Below are positions 51,486 through 61,766 of a stretch of 64,000 nt of DNA, one piece after another (position 1 is the first letter of the stretch; every line of letters begins with the position of its first letter). Both the position numbers and the translations under genes were made by a program. The stretch lies in assembly GCF_025244845.1 (NCBI RefSeq), contig NZ_CP104264.1, positions 1,116,001 through 1,180,000 of the forward strand, read 5' to 3'. The notes below the pieces were generated by a model that was not told the origin of the DNA, searched no databases, and worked only from the letters and a program-made list of their open reading frames with translations. This stretch comes from Arthrobacter sp. zg-Y1171. Lineage in GTDB: Bacteria; Actinomycetota; Actinomycetes; Actinomycetales; Micrococcaceae.

Positions 51486-53711
51486 ATGGAGGGTCCCGAA
51501 ATTCAGTTCTCAGAAGCCGTTATTGACAACGGCAAGTACGGCAAGCGCGTCATCCGGTTCGAAACCGGCCGCCTTGCCCAGCAGGCAGCCGGTTCGGCGA
51601 TGGTCTACATTGACGAAGACACCGCCCTGCTCTCGGCCACGTCCGCCGGTAAGTCCCCGCGTGAAGGTTTCGACTTCTTCCCGCTGACCGTGGACGTCGA
51701 GGAGCGTATGTACGCTGCCGGCCGCATCCCGGGCTCGTTCTTCCGCCGCGAAGGCCGCCCGTCCACCGAAGCCATCCTGGCCTGCCGCCTGATGGACCGC
51801 CCGCTGCGCCCCGCATTCGTCAAGGGCCTGCGCAACGAGGTCCAGATTGTCGTCACCGTCCTGGCGATCAACCCGGACGTTCTCTACGACGTGGTTGCGA
51901 TCAACGCTTCCTCCATGTCCACCCAGCTGAGCGGCCTGCCGTTCTCCGGCCCGATCGGCGGCGTCCGCGTTGCCCTGGTCGACGGCCAGTGGGTTGCGTT
52001 CCCGAAGCACTCCGAGCTGGAGCGCGCCGTGTTCTCAATGGTGGTTGCCGGCCGCATTGCCGGTGACGACGTCGCCATCATGATGGTGGAAGCCGAAGCC
52101 ACCGACAACGCCTGGAACCTCATCAAGGAAGAGGGCGCCACCGCCCCGACCGAAGAGGTTGTTGCAGAAGGCCTGGAAGCGGCAAAGCCGTTCATCAAGG
52201 TCCTGTGCGACGCCCAGTCGGACCTGGCTGCCCGCGCCGCCAAGCCCACCGTCGAGTTCCCGATCTTCCTGGACTACCAGGATGACGTGTACGAGGCCGT
52301 TGAAGCCGCTGCCGGCGAGAAGCTGGCCAAGGTCTTCTCGATCGCCGACAAGCAGGAGCGCGACGCCGCCGCCGACGAGCTGAAGAACGAAGTCAAGGCC
52401 GCACTGGCTGAGAAGTTCGAAGGCCGCGAAGGCGAAGTCTCCGCCGCATTCCGTTCCGTCACCAAGCAGGTTGTGCGCCAGCGCATCCTCAAGGAGCAGG
52501 TCCGTATCGACGGCCGCGGCCTGACGGACATCCGTCAGCTCACCGCCGAGGTAGAGGTTCTGCCCCGCGTGCACGGTTCGGCCATCTTCGAGCGCGGCGA
52601 AACCCAGATCATGGGTGTCACCACGCTGAACATGCTGAAGATGGAACAGCAGATCGACTCGCTGTCGCCGGTAACGCGCAAGCGCTACATGCACAACTAC
52701 AACTTCCCGCCGTACTCCACCGGTGAGACCGGCCGCGTGGGTTCGCCCAAGCGCCGCGAAATCGGCCACGGCGCACTTGCAGAGCGCGCCCTGATGCCGG
52801 TGCTGCCCACGCGTGAAGAATTCCCGTACGCCATCCGCCAGGTCTCCGAAGCCCTGAGCTCCAACGGTTCCACCTCCATGGGTTCGGTCTGCGCCTCGAC
52901 GCTGTCCATGCTCAACGCCGGTGTGCCGCTGCGCGCTCCGGTGGCAGGTATCGCCATGGGCCTGGTCTCCGACCAGGTTGACGGCGAAACCCGCTACGCA
53001 GCCCTGACCGATATCCTCGGCGCCGAAGATGCCTTCGGCGACATGGACTTCAAGGTTGCCGGTACCTCCGAGTTCGTCACGGCCATCCAGCTGGACACCA
53101 AGCTCGACGGTATCCCCGCCTCCGTGCTGGCAGCAGCACTGAAGCAGGCCCGCGAAGCCCGCCTGCACATCCTCGACGTGATGCAGGCCGCGATCGACGC
53201 ACCGGACGAGCTCTCCGAGTTCGCCCCGCGCATCATCTCGGTCAAGATCCCCGTGGACAAGATCGGCGAGGTCATCGGCCCGAAGGGCAAGATGATCAAC
53301 CAGATCCAGGAGGACACCGGCGCTGACATCTCCATCGAAGATGACGGCACCGTCCTCATCGGCGCAACCGACGGCGGCTCCGCCGAGGCTGCCCGCTCGG
53401 CGATCAACGCGATCGCCAACCCGCAGGTCCCCGAGATCGGCGAGCGTTACCTCGGCACGGTAGTCAAGACCACCACCTTCGGTGCTTTTGTCTCCCTGAC
53501 CCCGGGCAAGGATGGCCTGCTGCACATCTCCGAGCTGCGTAAGCTCGCCGGCGGCAAGCGCGTGGACAACGTCGACGACGTCGTCTCCGTGGGCCAGAAG
53601 GTCCAGGTGGAAATCACCAAGATCGACGACCGCGGAAAGCTTTCGCTCTCCCCGGTGGTTGCTGAAGACGCCGAAGGCGAAGAAGCAGCAGAAACCGAGT
53701 CTGCAGAGTAA
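51486..53711 (+). CDS. pnp: Polyribonucleotide nucleotidyltransferase (PNPase)
   Basis: Phosphorolytic 3'-5' exoribonuclease of the RNA degradation machinery; in actinobacteria also the main RNA-tailing enzyme. The 741-residue protein has two RNase PH domains (the second with [15 protein letters not shown] and [13 protein letters not shown]), the alpha linker, a KH domain with [20 protein letters not shown] near 592-611 and an S1 domain ([28 protein letters not shown], about 656-683), then an acidic tail. ATG 51486 has an almost ideal GGAGGTGA site. The M16 peptidase gene follows without gap. Confidence 0.97.
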   Translation: MEGPEIQFSEAVIDNGKYGKRVIRFETGRLAQQAAGSAMVYIDEDTALLSATSAGKSPREGFDFFPLTVDVEERMYAAGRIPGSFFRREGRPSTEAILACRLMDRPLRPAFVKGLRNEVQIVVTVLAINPDVLYDVVAINASSMSTQLSGLPFSGPIGGVRVALVDGQWVAFPKHSELERAVFSMVVAGRIAGDDVAIMMVEAEATDNAWNLIKEEGATAPTEEVVAEGLEAAKPFIKVLCDAQSDLAARAAKPTVEFPIFLDYQDDVYEAVEAAAGEKLAKVFSIADKQERDAAADELKNEVKAALAEKFEGREGEVSAAFRSVTKQVVRQRILKEQVRIDGRGLTDIRQLTAEVEVLPRVHGSAIFERGETQIMGVTTLNMLKMEQQIDSLSPVTRKRYMHNYNFPPYSTGETGRVGSPKRREIGHGALAERALMPVLPTREEFPYAIRQVSEALSSNGSTSMGSVCASTLSMLNAGVPLRAPVAGIAMGLVSDQVDGETRYAALTDILGAEDAFGDMDFKVAGTSEFVTAIQLDTKLDGIPASVLAAALKQAREARLHILDVMQAAIDAPDELSEFAPRIISVKIPVDKIGEVIGPKGKMINQIQEDTGADISIEDDGTVLIGATDGGSAEAARSAINAIANPQVPEIGERYLGTVVKTTTFGAFVSLTPGKDGLLHISELRKLAGGKRVDNVDDVVSVGQKVQVEITKIDDRGKLSLSPVVAEDAEGEEAAETESAE

Positions 53712-55112
53712 ATGCCGGACTACTCCGATGGAAACCGTCCCGTGTCCCCTTCCTCACCGAAGGGGCACGGGACGGTTGTCCAGCTTCCGCTGACCACTCT
53801 TTCCTCCGACCCGACCCTTGTTGTCGGCACTCCGGGAGGCGCCGTCGTGCGCCGTTCGGTATTGCCCGGCGGCGTCCGGGTCCTGACGGAGGAAATGCCG
53901 GGCCAGCGCAGCACGGCCATCGGATTCTGGGTTGGTGTCGGCTCGCGGGATGAAGCCGCGGGCCGGCACGGCTCCACACACTTCCTTGAGCACCTGCTGT
54001 TCAAGGGCACCAGCCGCCGTTCGGCGCTGGATATCGCCTCGGCGTTTGACGAGGTGGGCGGCGAGTCCAATGCGGCCACCGCCAAGGAAAGCACCTGCTA
54101 CTACGCACGGGTGCTGGATACCGATCTTCCGATGGCCATTGACGTCATCACCGACATGGTCACGTCCGCCGTCCTGGATCCTGAGGAACTGGAACAGGAA
54201 CGCGACGTCATCCTCGAAGAGATCGCCATGGACAATGACGATCCGGCCGATCTCTGCCACGAAAAGTTTTCCGAAGCCGTCCTCGGCGACCATGCCCTCG
54301 GCCGTCCCATCGGCGGCACTCCGGACGCCATCCGGAGCGTGTCCCGCGAAGCGGTCCTTGACCATTACCGGCGGTACTACCGTCCGGAGGAACTGGTAGT
54401 CACCGCTGCCGGGGGACTGGACCACGAGCAGGTCTGCGCACTCGTGCTGGAGGCGCTGCAGACCGCCGGCTGGGAACTGGACCCGGCGGCAACGCCCGCG
54501 CCGCGCCGGGACACCGCGCCGGCGTCGATCTCCGGCACCGCCGGAGTCCACGTCATCAACCGTCCGGTGGAGCAGGCCAACATCGTGATGGGCTGCCCCT
54601 CACTGACCGCCACGGATGACCGCCGCTTTGCCATGAGCGTGCTGAACACGATCCTCGGCGGGGGCATGTCCTCCCGCCTGTTCCAGGAGATCCGCGAGAA
54701 GCGCGGACTGGTGTACTCCACCTACTCCTTCTCGGCGTCGTACGCGGACGCCGGCTACTTCGGCATGTATGCGGGCTGCTCGCCTGCCAAAACCCGCCAG
54801 GTCATCGATTTGCTCGGCAGCGAGCTCGAGCGACTGGCCGCCGACGGCGTTGAGCCGGCCGAGCTGGCCAAGGCACTGGGCCAGATCTCCGGCGGCATGG
54901 TGCTGGGCCTGGAGGACTCCGGCTCGCGGATGTCCCGCCTGGGCAGGGCCGAGCTGGTCAGCGGCGAGTTCATCGACATTGATGAGTCCCTGCGCCGGAT
55001 CCATTCGGTCACCGCGGAACAGGTCCAGGAACTGGCCGTCGAACTGGCCGCCGCGCCCCGCACCATCACCGTGGTGGGTCCGTTCGAATCAGCGGCCGAA
55101 CTGGGCTTCTAG
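53712..55112 (+). CDS. M16 family zinc metallopeptidase (PepR/YmxG-like)
   Basis: A 466-residue protein with the inverted zinc motif HFLEH (H90, E93, H94) and the downstream Glu of the ESTCYYARV / EEIAMDNDDP region, then the C-terminal inactive M16 half with ILGGGMSSRLFQEIREKRGLVY. Homologues next to pnp in Bacillus (YmxG) and Mycobacterium (Rv2782c, PepR) are of uncertain substrate. An N-terminal extension of about 45 residues precedes the fold. Starts at the base after the pnp stop, so it is cotranscribed. An intrinsic terminator follows. Confidence 0.92.
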   Translation: MPDYSDGNRPVSPSSPKGHGTVVQLPLTTLSSDPTLVVGTPGGAVVRRSVLPGGVRVLTEEMPGQRSTAIGFWVGVGSRDEAAGRHGSTHFLEHLLFKGTSRRSALDIASAFDEVGGESNAATAKESTCYYARVLDTDLPMAIDVITDMVTSAVLDPEELEQERDVILEEIAMDNDDPADLCHEKFSEAVLGDHALGRPIGGTPDAIRSVSREAVLDHYRRYYRPEELVVTAAGGLDHEQVCALVLEALQTAGWELDPAATPAPRRDTAPASISGTAGVHVINRPVEQANIVMGCPSLTATDDRRFAMSVLNTILGGGMSSRLFQEIREKRGLVYSTYSFSASYADAGYFGMYAGCSPAKTRQVIDLLGSELERLAADGVEPAELAKALGQISGGMVLGLEDSGSRMSRLGRAELVSGEFIDIDESLRRIHSVTAEQVQELAVELAAAPRTITVVGPFESAAELGF

Positions 55113-55122
55113 CCGTTATACG

Positions 55123-55165
55123 AAAGGCACACCCGAACCGCGCCAAGCGGATCGGGTGTGCCTTT
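55123..55165. terminator. Bidirectional terminator between M16 gene and moaD
   Basis: AAAGGCACACCCGA (55123-55136) is the exact inverted repeat of TCGGGTGTGCCTTT (55152-55165), with an inner CCGC/GCGG pair. It separates the pnp transcript from the convergent moaA-moaD transcript. Confidence 0.9.
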
Positions 55166-55189
55166 GCCGGTTAACCGCCGGCGCTGCCT

Positions 55190-55450
55190 TTACCCGCCCG
55201 CGAAGGGCGGCAGGATGTCCACGACGTCCCCCGGCTGCAGCAGCAGGTGCGGGTTCCGGGCAGCCGTTTCATTGACCAGGAACGTACTGCGCGCAATCAC
55301 CGTCCCGAGAGCGGGGATGCCTGCACCCGGTGACGGGTACCGGGCGGCAAGCTTTTCCGCCAGCTCGGCCAGCGTCAGCGGCCCTTCCTCCAGGTGTTCT
55401 TCTTCCGTGCCGGCTGCTGCCTTCGCAGCGCCGAAGTATCTGATCAGCAC
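55190..55450 (-). CDS. moaD: Molybdopterin synthase sulfur carrier subunit
   Basis: Ubiquitin-like sulfur carrier for molybdopterin synthesis, thiocarboxylated at its C-terminal glycine. The 86-residue protein starts MLIRYFGAAKAAAGTEEE, has LTLAELAEKLAARYP in the helix, and ends ILPPFAGG with the diagnostic Gly-Gly. It starts directly after the moaA stop, so moaA-moaD form one minus-strand operon. The partner MoaE is at 62244, at the far end of the Moco region. Confidence 0.92.
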   Translation of the reverse strand: MLIRYFGAAKAAAGTEEEHLEEGPLTLAELAEKLAARYPSPGAGIPALGTVIARSTFLVNETAARNPHLLLQPGDVVDILPPFAGG

Positions 55451-56623
55451 TTAGCCGCCTATCGCGCTCATGGTTCGTTCGGGCTGGACATAGTCGGAGT
55501 CCCCGAGACCGGAATGGCCCATGCCGTGTGCCTTGGGCTTGCCCCACATGGCTTCCTGCCAGCGGCGGACGACGGCGTCGTCGTCCACGCCGCTGCGCAG
55601 CAGTGCCAGCAGGTCCGTCTCATCGTGGGAAAACAGGCAGCTGCGGACCTTTCCCTCGGCGGTAATCCGGGTGCGGACGCACTCGGCGCAGAAGGGTTCG
55701 GTGACGGAGGCAATGATGCCGACGGTCCCGACAACCGTTGCCGGGTCCGCGTGCCGGCGGACCTCCCAGCGCTGGGCCGGTGCGCCGTTGCGCTCCCGCG
55801 GGTCGGGCGTCAGGACGAAGTCACGTTCCAGCAGGGACCGCATCTCGGCGGCGGTGATCATTCCGTCCCGCGTCCAGCCGTGGTCCGCATCCAGGGGCAT
55901 CTGCTCAATGAACCGCAGTTCGAAGCCGCGGCTGACCGCCCACTCCAGCAGGTCCGGTGCCTCGGCGTCGTTGATTCCCCGCATCAGCACGGCATTGATC
56001 TTGACCAGGCCCAGGCCCACCCGGGCGGCTTCCTCCACCCCGCGCAGCACCCGGTCCAGGAACGGGCGGCGGGTGAGCTGGGCAAAGGTATCCGGGTGGA
56101 GGGAATCCAGGGACACGTTGATACGGGTCAGGCCGGCGTCCTTGAGTGCCTGGGCTTTCTTGTCCAGGCCGAGCCCGTTGGTGGTCAGGGAAATCGGCAG
56201 CTCCGGGTGGTTGGCCCGGATACCGGCAACAATGTCCACCAGATCCGCACGCACCAGCGGTTCACCGCCGGTCAGGCGAAGCTCGCGAACGCCCAGCCGG
56301 TCGACGCCGAGCCGGACGAGGCGCACGATTTCGTCCCGGGCAAGTACCTTGTCCCGGGCCAGCCAGTCGAGCCCCTCGGCGGGCATGCAGTACGTGCAGC
56401 GCAGGTTGCATTTGTCCGTCAGCGACAGCCGCATGTCCGTGGCCCGGCGGCCGTGCCGGTCCAGCAGTCCGTCTGCCGGGGAAAGCGCCAGGGCAGACGC
56501 GGGGGAGGGCAGCGCCGACGCGGCAGCGGAGGAACCGCTGCCCGGTGCCGCGGCTTCCGCCGGGCTGATTTCTGGTGTACTGGGGGAAGGGCGTACTGCA
56601 GGCATTCCCAGCTGTGTTCCCAT
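55451..56623 (-). CDS. moaA: GTP 3',8-cyclase (radical SAM)
   Basis: First step of molybdenum cofactor synthesis, with MoaC. The 390-residue protein has a 45-residue Ala/Pro/Ser-rich N-terminal extension, then the radical SAM site CNLRCTYC (C72, C76, C79), RLTGGEPLVR, ISLTTNGLGL and NVSLDSL, and a C-terminal second cluster with CAECVRTRI plus a third Cys in VRSCLF. It ends ...SAIGG; the terminal GG is conserved and needed for activity. TAACCT lies 6 bases before ATG 56623, a leaderless-type signal. Divergent from modA with only 38 bases between starts. Confidence 0.94.
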   Translation of the reverse strand: MGTQLGMPAVRPSPSTPEISPAEAAAPGSGSSAAASALPSPASALALSPADGLLDRHGRRATDMRLSLTDKCNLRCTYCMPAEGLDWLARDKVLARDEIVRLVRLGVDRLGVRELRLTGGEPLVRADLVDIVAGIRANHPELPISLTTNGLGLDKKAQALKDAGLTRINVSLDSLHPDTFAQLTRRPFLDRVLRGVEEAARVGLGLVKINAVLMRGINDAEAPDLLEWAVSRGFELRFIEQMPLDADHGWTRDGMITAAEMRSLLERDFVLTPDPRERNGAPAQRWEVRRHADPATVVGTVGIIASVTEPFCAECVRTRITAEGKVRSCLFSHDETDLLALLRSGVDDDAVVRRWQEAMWGKPKAHGMGHSGLGDSDYVQPERTMSAIGG

Positions 56624-56661
56624 TCCTCGAGGTTACGCCCTTTGACAGTTAGGCTCTATAA

Positions 56662-57453
56662 ATGCGCTTTGTTCCCCGGGGCCGCCGGACCCTGGCAGCG
56701 TGCGCCGTGACGGTTCTTGCAGCTTCCACAGCCGCGTGCACGTCCCCGGACTCCACCGGCGCCGCCGCGCGCAGCGGAGCCGGCATCACGGTTTTTGCGG
56801 CGTCCTCGCTCACCGACGTGGTCGGGCAGCTGAATGCGGCGTACGACGGCGGCGGGCGCCTGCGCGTCAACATCGGCTCCAGCAGCCAGCTTGTGGCGCA
56901 GCTGCAGTCCGGCGCCGAAGCGGACGTGGTGATTACGGCCGACCTCGAGGCACTCGACCCCCTGCGGACCGGGCTGGACCGGGAGACGGTGCTGGCCAGC
57001 AACAACCTGGTGCTGGCCCTGGCCGCGGACAACCCGGCCGGGATCCGAGTGTTACGCGATGTTGCGGTCGACGGCGTCCGGGCCGCCCTGTGTGCACCCT
57101 CGGTTCCGTGCGGGCGGGCAACCTCACGGGTCCTGGAGGCAGCCGGCGTAGCCGTTCCCGCACCGAGCCTGGAGGACAGCGTCCGCTCGGTGCTGACCAA
57201 GGTCGCCACCGGCCAGGCCGACGCCGGGTTTGTCTACCGGACCGATGCCCTGGCCGCAGCCGGGTCCGGCGTGACCTACCTGCCGCTGGAGGATCCCGCC
57301 CCTAACCGGTATCCGGCCGGACTGACCGCTGAAGGGGCCGGCAACGCCGATGCGGCAGCATTCTACGAATGGCTTACGGGCCCGGAAGCGGCAGCCATCC
57401 TCGCCGAGGCAGGGTTCGGCCCGGCGGACCCGGGGAGCAACGATGCCCCTTAG
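56662..57453 (+). CDS. modA: Molybdate ABC transporter substrate-binding protein
   Basis: Periplasmic-type binding lipoprotein, 263 residues: basic start, hydrophobic stretch and lipobox TAAC with Cys26. The mature part begins ITVFAASSLTDVVGQLNAAY, with the oxyanion-binding Ser pair, then NIGSSSQLVAQLQSGAEADVVITAD, GRATSRVLEAAG and ADAGFVYRTDAL, the ModA pattern. TAGGCT lies 6 bases before the ATG, suggesting a leaderless transcript divergent from moaA. Overlaps modB by 11 bases. No ModC ATPase gene is adjacent. Confidence 0.92.
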   Translation: MRFVPRGRRTLAACAVTVLAASTAACTSPDSTGAAARSGAGITVFAASSLTDVVGQLNAAYDGGGRLRVNIGSSSQLVAQLQSGAEADVVITADLEALDPLRTGLDRETVLASNNLVLALAADNPAGIRVLRDVAVDGVRAALCAPSVPCGRATSRVLEAAGVAVPAPSLEDSVRSVLTKVATGQADAGFVYRTDALAAAGSGVTYLPLEDPAPNRYPAGLTAEGAGNADAAAFYEWLTGPEAAAILAEAGFGPADPGSNDAP

Positions 57454-58294
57454 GACGCAGGAATTCCAAGCGGCGCCGGGCTCCGCATCCGCCATGAGCC
57501 GGGAGGCACGCGCCACGACGCCCGCCTGGCTCTGGGTGCCGGCCGGCGTCGCGCTGCTCCTGTGCGCCGGACCGGTCGCGGCGCTGCTGCTGAATGTCCC
57601 CTGGACATCGCTGCCGGAACTGCTGGGCTCCGACGCGGCCCGCACCGCGCTGGGGCTCTCCCTGGCCACCTCGGCCTGCTCCACGCTGCTCTGCGTCCTG
57701 CTGGGCCTGCCGCTGGCCGTGCTGCTCAGCAAACTGGAGGGGCCATGGATCCAGCTGATGCGCGGAATCCTGCTGATCCCGCTGGTGCTCTCACCCGTTG
57801 TCTCCGGCATCGCCCTGCTGTATTTCTGGGGCCGGCAGGGGATAGCCGGGAAGCTGCTCGGCACCGTGGGACTGGACGTGGGGTACTCGCCGGCCGCCGT
57901 CGTTATTGTCCAGGTATTTGTTTCCCTGCCCTTCTTCGTGGTCGCGTCGCTGAACAGCCTGTCCGGCGTTGACCGGGACCTGGAAATGGCCGCCGCCACG
58001 TCCGGAGCGGGTCCCACCGCGATCCTGCGCCACATCACCTTGCCGCTGGCGCTGCCGGGCATCGTGGCGGGCACGTTGCTGGCCTTCGCCCGGTCGCTGG
58101 GCGAATACGGAGCCACCATCACCTTCGCGGGGAGCATTGAAGGGAGCACCCGGACCCTGCCGCTGCAGATCGAACTGAGCCTGAACTCCAACCAGCCGCA
58201 GGCGGCCCTGGGCATCTGCCTGATGCTTATTGCCCTGTACCTGCTGGTCCTGCTGCTGGCCCGAATCGCCACCGGACGGCTGCTGCCGCGATGA
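57443..58294 (+). CDS. modB: Molybdate ABC transporter permease
   Basis: A 283-residue permease with about five to six membrane segments and the EAA-type loop NSLSGVDRDLEMAAATSGAGPTAILRHITLPLALPGI, the cytoplasmic contact for the ATPase, followed by FARSLGEYGATITFAGS (a ModB/CysT hallmark, about 212-228). GGGGAG precedes ATG 57443; ATG 57494 is an alternative. The stop overlaps the next start (ATGA). Needs an ATPase partner that is not encoded in this window. Confidence 0.92.
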   Translation: MPLRTQEFQAAPGSASAMSREARATTPAWLWVPAGVALLLCAGPVAALLLNVPWTSLPELLGSDAARTALGLSLATSACSTLLCVLLGLPLAVLLSKLEGPWIQLMRGILLIPLVLSPVVSGIALLYFWGRQGIAGKLLGTVGLDVGYSPAAVVIVQVFVSLPFFVVASLNSLSGVDRDLEMAAATSGAGPTAILRHITLPLALPGIVAGTLLAFARSLGEYGATITFAGSIEGSTRTLPLQIELSLNSNQPQAALGICLMLIALYLLVLLLARIATGRLLPR

Positions 58295-59862
58295 GCACCC
58301 GGGGACGGCCCGCCCGGGGGTCCGCCGGAGGTCCGGAGCGGACCAACCGGTGGTGGGCGGCGGCTGCAGGACTGGTCGCCGCGGGACTCGGCGTGGCTGC
58401 CGGGGAGCTGCTCGCCGCCATTGCCAGTCCGTCGCTGTCCCCGGTTTCCGCCGTCGGTTCGGTGGTCATCGATGCCGTCCCCGGCCCGGTTAAGGACGTC
58501 GCGATCAACCTCTTCGGGACGGCTGACAAGGCCGCGCTGCTGGTGGGGATGGGGCTGATCATCGGGCTTGCCGCCGTCGCTGCCGGGGTTCTGGAGCTGC
58601 GCCGTCCGCCGACGGGCGCCGCGGTGCTGGGGCTCTTCGGGGCAGCCGGGCTGGCGGCAGTACTTACCCGGCAGCAGTTCTCGCTGCTGGCCCTCCTGCC
58701 GCCGATAGCCGCTGCCGGCGTGGCCGTCCTGGTCCTGCGGGCGCTTACGGCGCGGATCCGGGACCTCGCCGCGGCGCAGACGAACGACGACGCCGCGGTG
58801 CGCCGCCGTACGGTGCTCACCTCGGTGGGCGGGGGCGCGGCGGTGGCCCTGCTCGGTGCCGCGCTGGCCGGGATAGCCCGCGGGGGACAGATGGGCGTCA
58901 CGGCCCTGCGCGAAACGGTCCGGCTGCCGGTGCCGTCCCGGCGTGCGGCAGCGATACCCGCCGGAGCCGAGCTCGCCGTCGACGGCCTGGCGCCGCTGGT
59001 GACACCCGCTGCCGATTTTTACCGGATAGACACGGCCCTGAGCGTGCCGCTGATCGACCCGGCGGACTGGCGGCTGCGGATCACCGGCATGGTGGACCGC
59101 GAAGTGGAACTGGGCTACGCGGAACTCCTCGCGGCGCCGCTGCAGGAAAGCTACGTCACCCTCGCCTGTGTTTCCAACGAGGTGGGCGGGAACCTGATCG
59201 GCAACGCCCGGTGGCTGGGGCTGCCGGTCCGGGACCTTTTGGCCCGGGCCGGGGTGCAGCCGGGCGCGGACATGGTGCTCTCCACCAGCCGGGACGGGTG
59301 GAGCGCTTCCACCCCTTTGGAGGCACTGACCGATGACCGGGACGCGCTGCTGGCCGTAGGCATGAACGGGGAACCGCTGCCGCTGGAACACGGTTTCCCC
59401 GTCCGGCTGGTTGTGCCCGGACTGTACGGATACGTGTCGGCGACCAAGTGGGTCACCGAGCTGCGGGTCACCCGGTTCGCGGATGAGACCGCCTACTGGA
59501 CGGACCGGGGCTGGGGCGAGCGCGGCCCGGTCAAGCTCTCCTCCCGCATCGACGTTCCCGGCCGTACGCCGGTCTCCGCCGGCACGGTCACCGTGGCCGG
59601 CGTGGCGTGGGCGCAGCACACCGGCATCAGCGCCGTACAGGTGCGCGTGGACGACGGCGGCTGGCAGGACGCGGAGCTGGCTCCCGGGATCTCCGCGGAT
59701 ACGTGGCGGCAGTACCGGATCGCAGTGGAGCTTGCCCCGGGCGGGCACGACATCGCGGTCCGGGCCGTGGACGCGAACGGCGTCCGGCAGGCGGAAGAAA
59801 AACGGCCAGTGCTTCCCGACGGAGCCACCGGCCTGCATACAATTCGGGTGACGGTGCGCTGA
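58291..59862 (+). CDS. Membrane-anchored molybdopterin oxidoreductase (sulfite oxidase family)
   Basis: A 523-residue protein: an N-terminal membrane part (about four to five segments within residues 20-200), then a sulfite-oxidase-type Moco domain with LRITGMVDREVELGYAELL and the Mo-binding cysteine in YVTLACVSNEVGGNLIGNARWLG (about 289-310, Cys near 293), SRDGWSASTPLEAL and GFPVRLVVPGLYGY, and a C-terminal immunoglobulin-like dimerisation domain (about 410-520). Substrate unknown; sulfite, or protein methionine sulfoxide as in MsrP-like relatives, are possibilities. It overlaps modB and precedes moeA by 49 bases, tying a Mo enzyme to molybdate uptake. Confidence 0.9.
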   Translation: MSTRGRPARGSAGGPERTNRWWAAAAGLVAAGLGVAAGELLAAIASPSLSPVSAVGSVVIDAVPGPVKDVAINLFGTADKAALLVGMGLIIGLAAVAAGVLELRRPPTGAAVLGLFGAAGLAAVLTRQQFSLLALLPPIAAAGVAVLVLRALTARIRDLAAAQTNDDAAVRRRTVLTSVGGGAAVALLGAALAGIARGGQMGVTALRETVRLPVPSRRAAAIPAGAELAVDGLAPLVTPAADFYRIDTALSVPLIDPADWRLRITGMVDREVELGYAELLAAPLQESYVTLACVSNEVGGNLIGNARWLGLPVRDLLARAGVQPGADMVLSTSRDGWSASTPLEALTDDRDALLAVGMNGEPLPLEHGFPVRLVVPGLYGYVSATKWVTELRVTRFADETAYWTDRGWGERGPVKLSSRIDVPGRTPVSAGTVTVAGVAWAQHTGISAVQVRVDDGGWQDAELAPGISADTWRQYRIAVELAPGGHDIAVRAVDANGVRQAEEKRPVLPDGATGLHTIRVTVR

Positions 59863-59911
59863 GGCCTTTCCAGCCCTCGACTTCCTGCCCACCCATCTCC
59901 CAAGGAGGAAC

Positions 59912-61225
59912 ATGTCGGTAGAACCGGCTCCACAAGGTGTCCCGGCACCGGCATCCGCTGCTCCGTCCGACGCCGCCGGACCCCGGCAGGCAGCGGCCCA
60001 CCGGCAAGCCGTGGAGGACCTCCTGCGGACCTGGTTCCAGGCGCATCCGCCCGCCCACGAGACCGTGGCACTGAACGCCGCGGCCGGGCGGCTCCTTGCC
60101 GCCGAAGTGCGTGCACCGGGGAACCTGCCGCCCTTTACGAACTCGCAGATGGACGGTTACGCCGTCCGGGTTGCCGACCTCGCTGCCGCGGGGGACCTGC
60201 CGCCGGCCCCCGGCAGGGTCCGCCTGGCCACGGCCGCACCCATCCCGGCCGGCTCGGCACCGCCGCCGCTGCTCCCCGGCACCGCCGCACCCGTGATGAC
60301 CGGTGCCATGCTGCCCGAGGGTGCCGATGCCGTCGTTCCGATCGAGGCCTGCACGCCCGACACCTTCGTGCCCGCTGCGGAGCCCACTGGCACCGTGGCG
60401 GTCCCCGCAGAGGTGCCCGCCGGGCAGTTTGTCCGCAGGGCAGGCAGCGATATTGCCGCAGGAACCCCGGCGCTGCCCGCCGGTGCCGTGCTGGGTCCGC
60501 TGCAGCTGGGCCTGCTCGCGGCACTCGGCCTGGACCGCGTCACCGTCCGGGCCCGGCCGCGGGTGCTGCTGCTGACCACCGGAGACGAAGTCATCGAACC
60601 GGGCCGGCCGCTCGGGCCGGGCCAGATCCACGACGCCAACACCACCCTGCTCCGCAGCTCGCTCGAGGAGGCGGGCGCGGCGGTACTCCGGTCCCGGATC
60701 CTGGCCGACTCCCCGCAGGAGTTCACCGACCGGCTCCGTGCCGACGTCGCCGCAGACGCCCCGGACCTGGTCCTCACCTCGGGCGGCATCAGCAAGGGAG
60801 CCTACGAGGTGGTGCGCCAGGGCCTCGCCTCGCAGGACGTGGCGTTCCTGTCCGTGGCCATGCAGCCCGGCGGTCCGCAGGGCATCGGCACGGTCGACGG
60901 CGTCCCGTTCCTCGGGTTCCCGGGCAACCCGGTCAGCTCGCTGGTCTCCTTCGAGATGTTCCTGCGTCCGGCCCTGACGGCCGTCACCGGCGCGCCGCGG
61001 CCTCGGGCGGAAGTGCCCGCCCGCCTCACCGCCCCGCTCGGCAGCCCCGCCGGCAAGCACCAGGTGCGCCGCGGCCGGTACACGGCCGGAACGGTGGAAC
61101 CGGTGGGCGGACCCGGGTCCCACCTGGTCCATGCCCTGGCCTCCTCCAACGCCCTGATCTCCGTCCCCGTGGGGACGGAGCACCTCGAAGCCGGCGCAGA
61201 AGTGACAGTATTGCTACTGGAATAA
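59912..61225 (+). CDS. moeA: Molybdopterin molybdenumtransferase
   Basis: Inserts molybdenum into adenylated molybdopterin. The 437-residue protein has an N-terminal extension of about 30 residues, the domain I-II motif [10 protein letters not shown] (about 77-86), [16 protein letters not shown], the MPT-binding domain with [31 protein letters not shown] and [11 protein letters not shown] (about 330-340), then the C-terminal beta domain. Strong AAGGAGG site before ATG 59912. Normal length. Confidence 0.95.
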   Translation: MSVEPAPQGVPAPASAAPSDAAGPRQAAAHRQAVEDLLRTWFQAHPPAHETVALNAAAGRLLAAEVRAPGNLPPFTNSQMDGYAVRVADLAAAGDLPPAPGRVRLATAAPIPAGSAPPPLLPGTAAPVMTGAMLPEGADAVVPIEACTPDTFVPAAEPTGTVAVPAEVPAGQFVRRAGSDIAAGTPALPAGAVLGPLQLGLLAALGLDRVTVRARPRVLLLTTGDEVIEPGRPLGPGQIHDANTTLLRSSLEEAGAAVLRSRILADSPQEFTDRLRADVAADAPDLVLTSGGISKGAYEVVRQGLASQDVAFLSVAMQPGGPQGIGTVDGVPFLGFPGNPVSSLVSFEMFLRPALTAVTGAPRPRAEVPARLTAPLGSPAGKHQVRRGRYTAGTVEPVGGPGSHLVHALASSNALISVPVGTEHLEAGAEVTVLLLE

Positions 61226-61271
61226 CCGCAACTGTGTCCCGCCCGGACGCCGTGCCCGAAAGGACCCTGCC

Positions 61272-61766
61272 GTGAGCGCCGAACCCGAAGACCTCCACCC
61301 CGCCGGCCTGACCCACGTCCGCGAGGACGGCTCCGCGCACATGGTGGATGTCTCCGCCAAGACCGAAACCACGCGCCAGGCCACGGCACAGGCCGTGCTG
61401 CGCAGCACCGCCGAGGTGGTACGCCTGATTGCCGACGGCGGGCTGCCGAAGGGCGACGCGCTGGCCGTGGCCCGGGTGGCCGGCATCATGGCCGCCAAGC
61501 AGACGTCCAACCTCATTCCGCTGTGCCATCCGCTGCCCCTGACGAAGGTCACCGTGGACTTCACCCCGCGGGAGGGCGACGTCGTCGTGGAAGCCACCGT
61601 GAAGACCAAGGCACTCACCGGCGTCGAAATGGAAGCGCTGACCGCCGCCTCCGTGGCCGCACTGACGCTCTACGACATGATCAAGGCCGTCGACAAACAT
61701 GCCCGCATCACCGACATCATGGTGCGGGCCAAGTCCGGCGGCAAAAGCGGAGACTGGGCGTTGTGA
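61272..61766 (+). CDS. moaC: Cyclic pyranopterin monophosphate synthase
   Basis: Converts the MoaA product to cyclic pyranopterin monophosphate. The 164-residue protein has [17 protein letters not shown] (about 23-39), [18 protein letters not shown] (about 77-94, with the active-site Cys-His-Pro), [20 protein letters not shown] and the KSGGKSG end. Starts with GTG 61272 after AAAGGA. The stop overlaps the next start (GTGA). Confidence 0.95.
   Translation: MSAEPEDLHPAGLTHVREDGSAHMVDVSAKTETTRQATAQAVLRSTAEVVRLIADGGLPKGDALAVARVAGIMAAKQTSNLIPLCHPLPLTKVTVDFTPREGDVVVEATVKTKALTGVEMEALTAASVAALTLYDMIKAVDKHARITDIMVRAKSGGKSGDWAL

Noticed and set aside
56641..56655. TTTGACA as a -35 element for modA
   Set aside because: It is only two bases from the TAGGCT -10 candidate, so the spacing is impossible.
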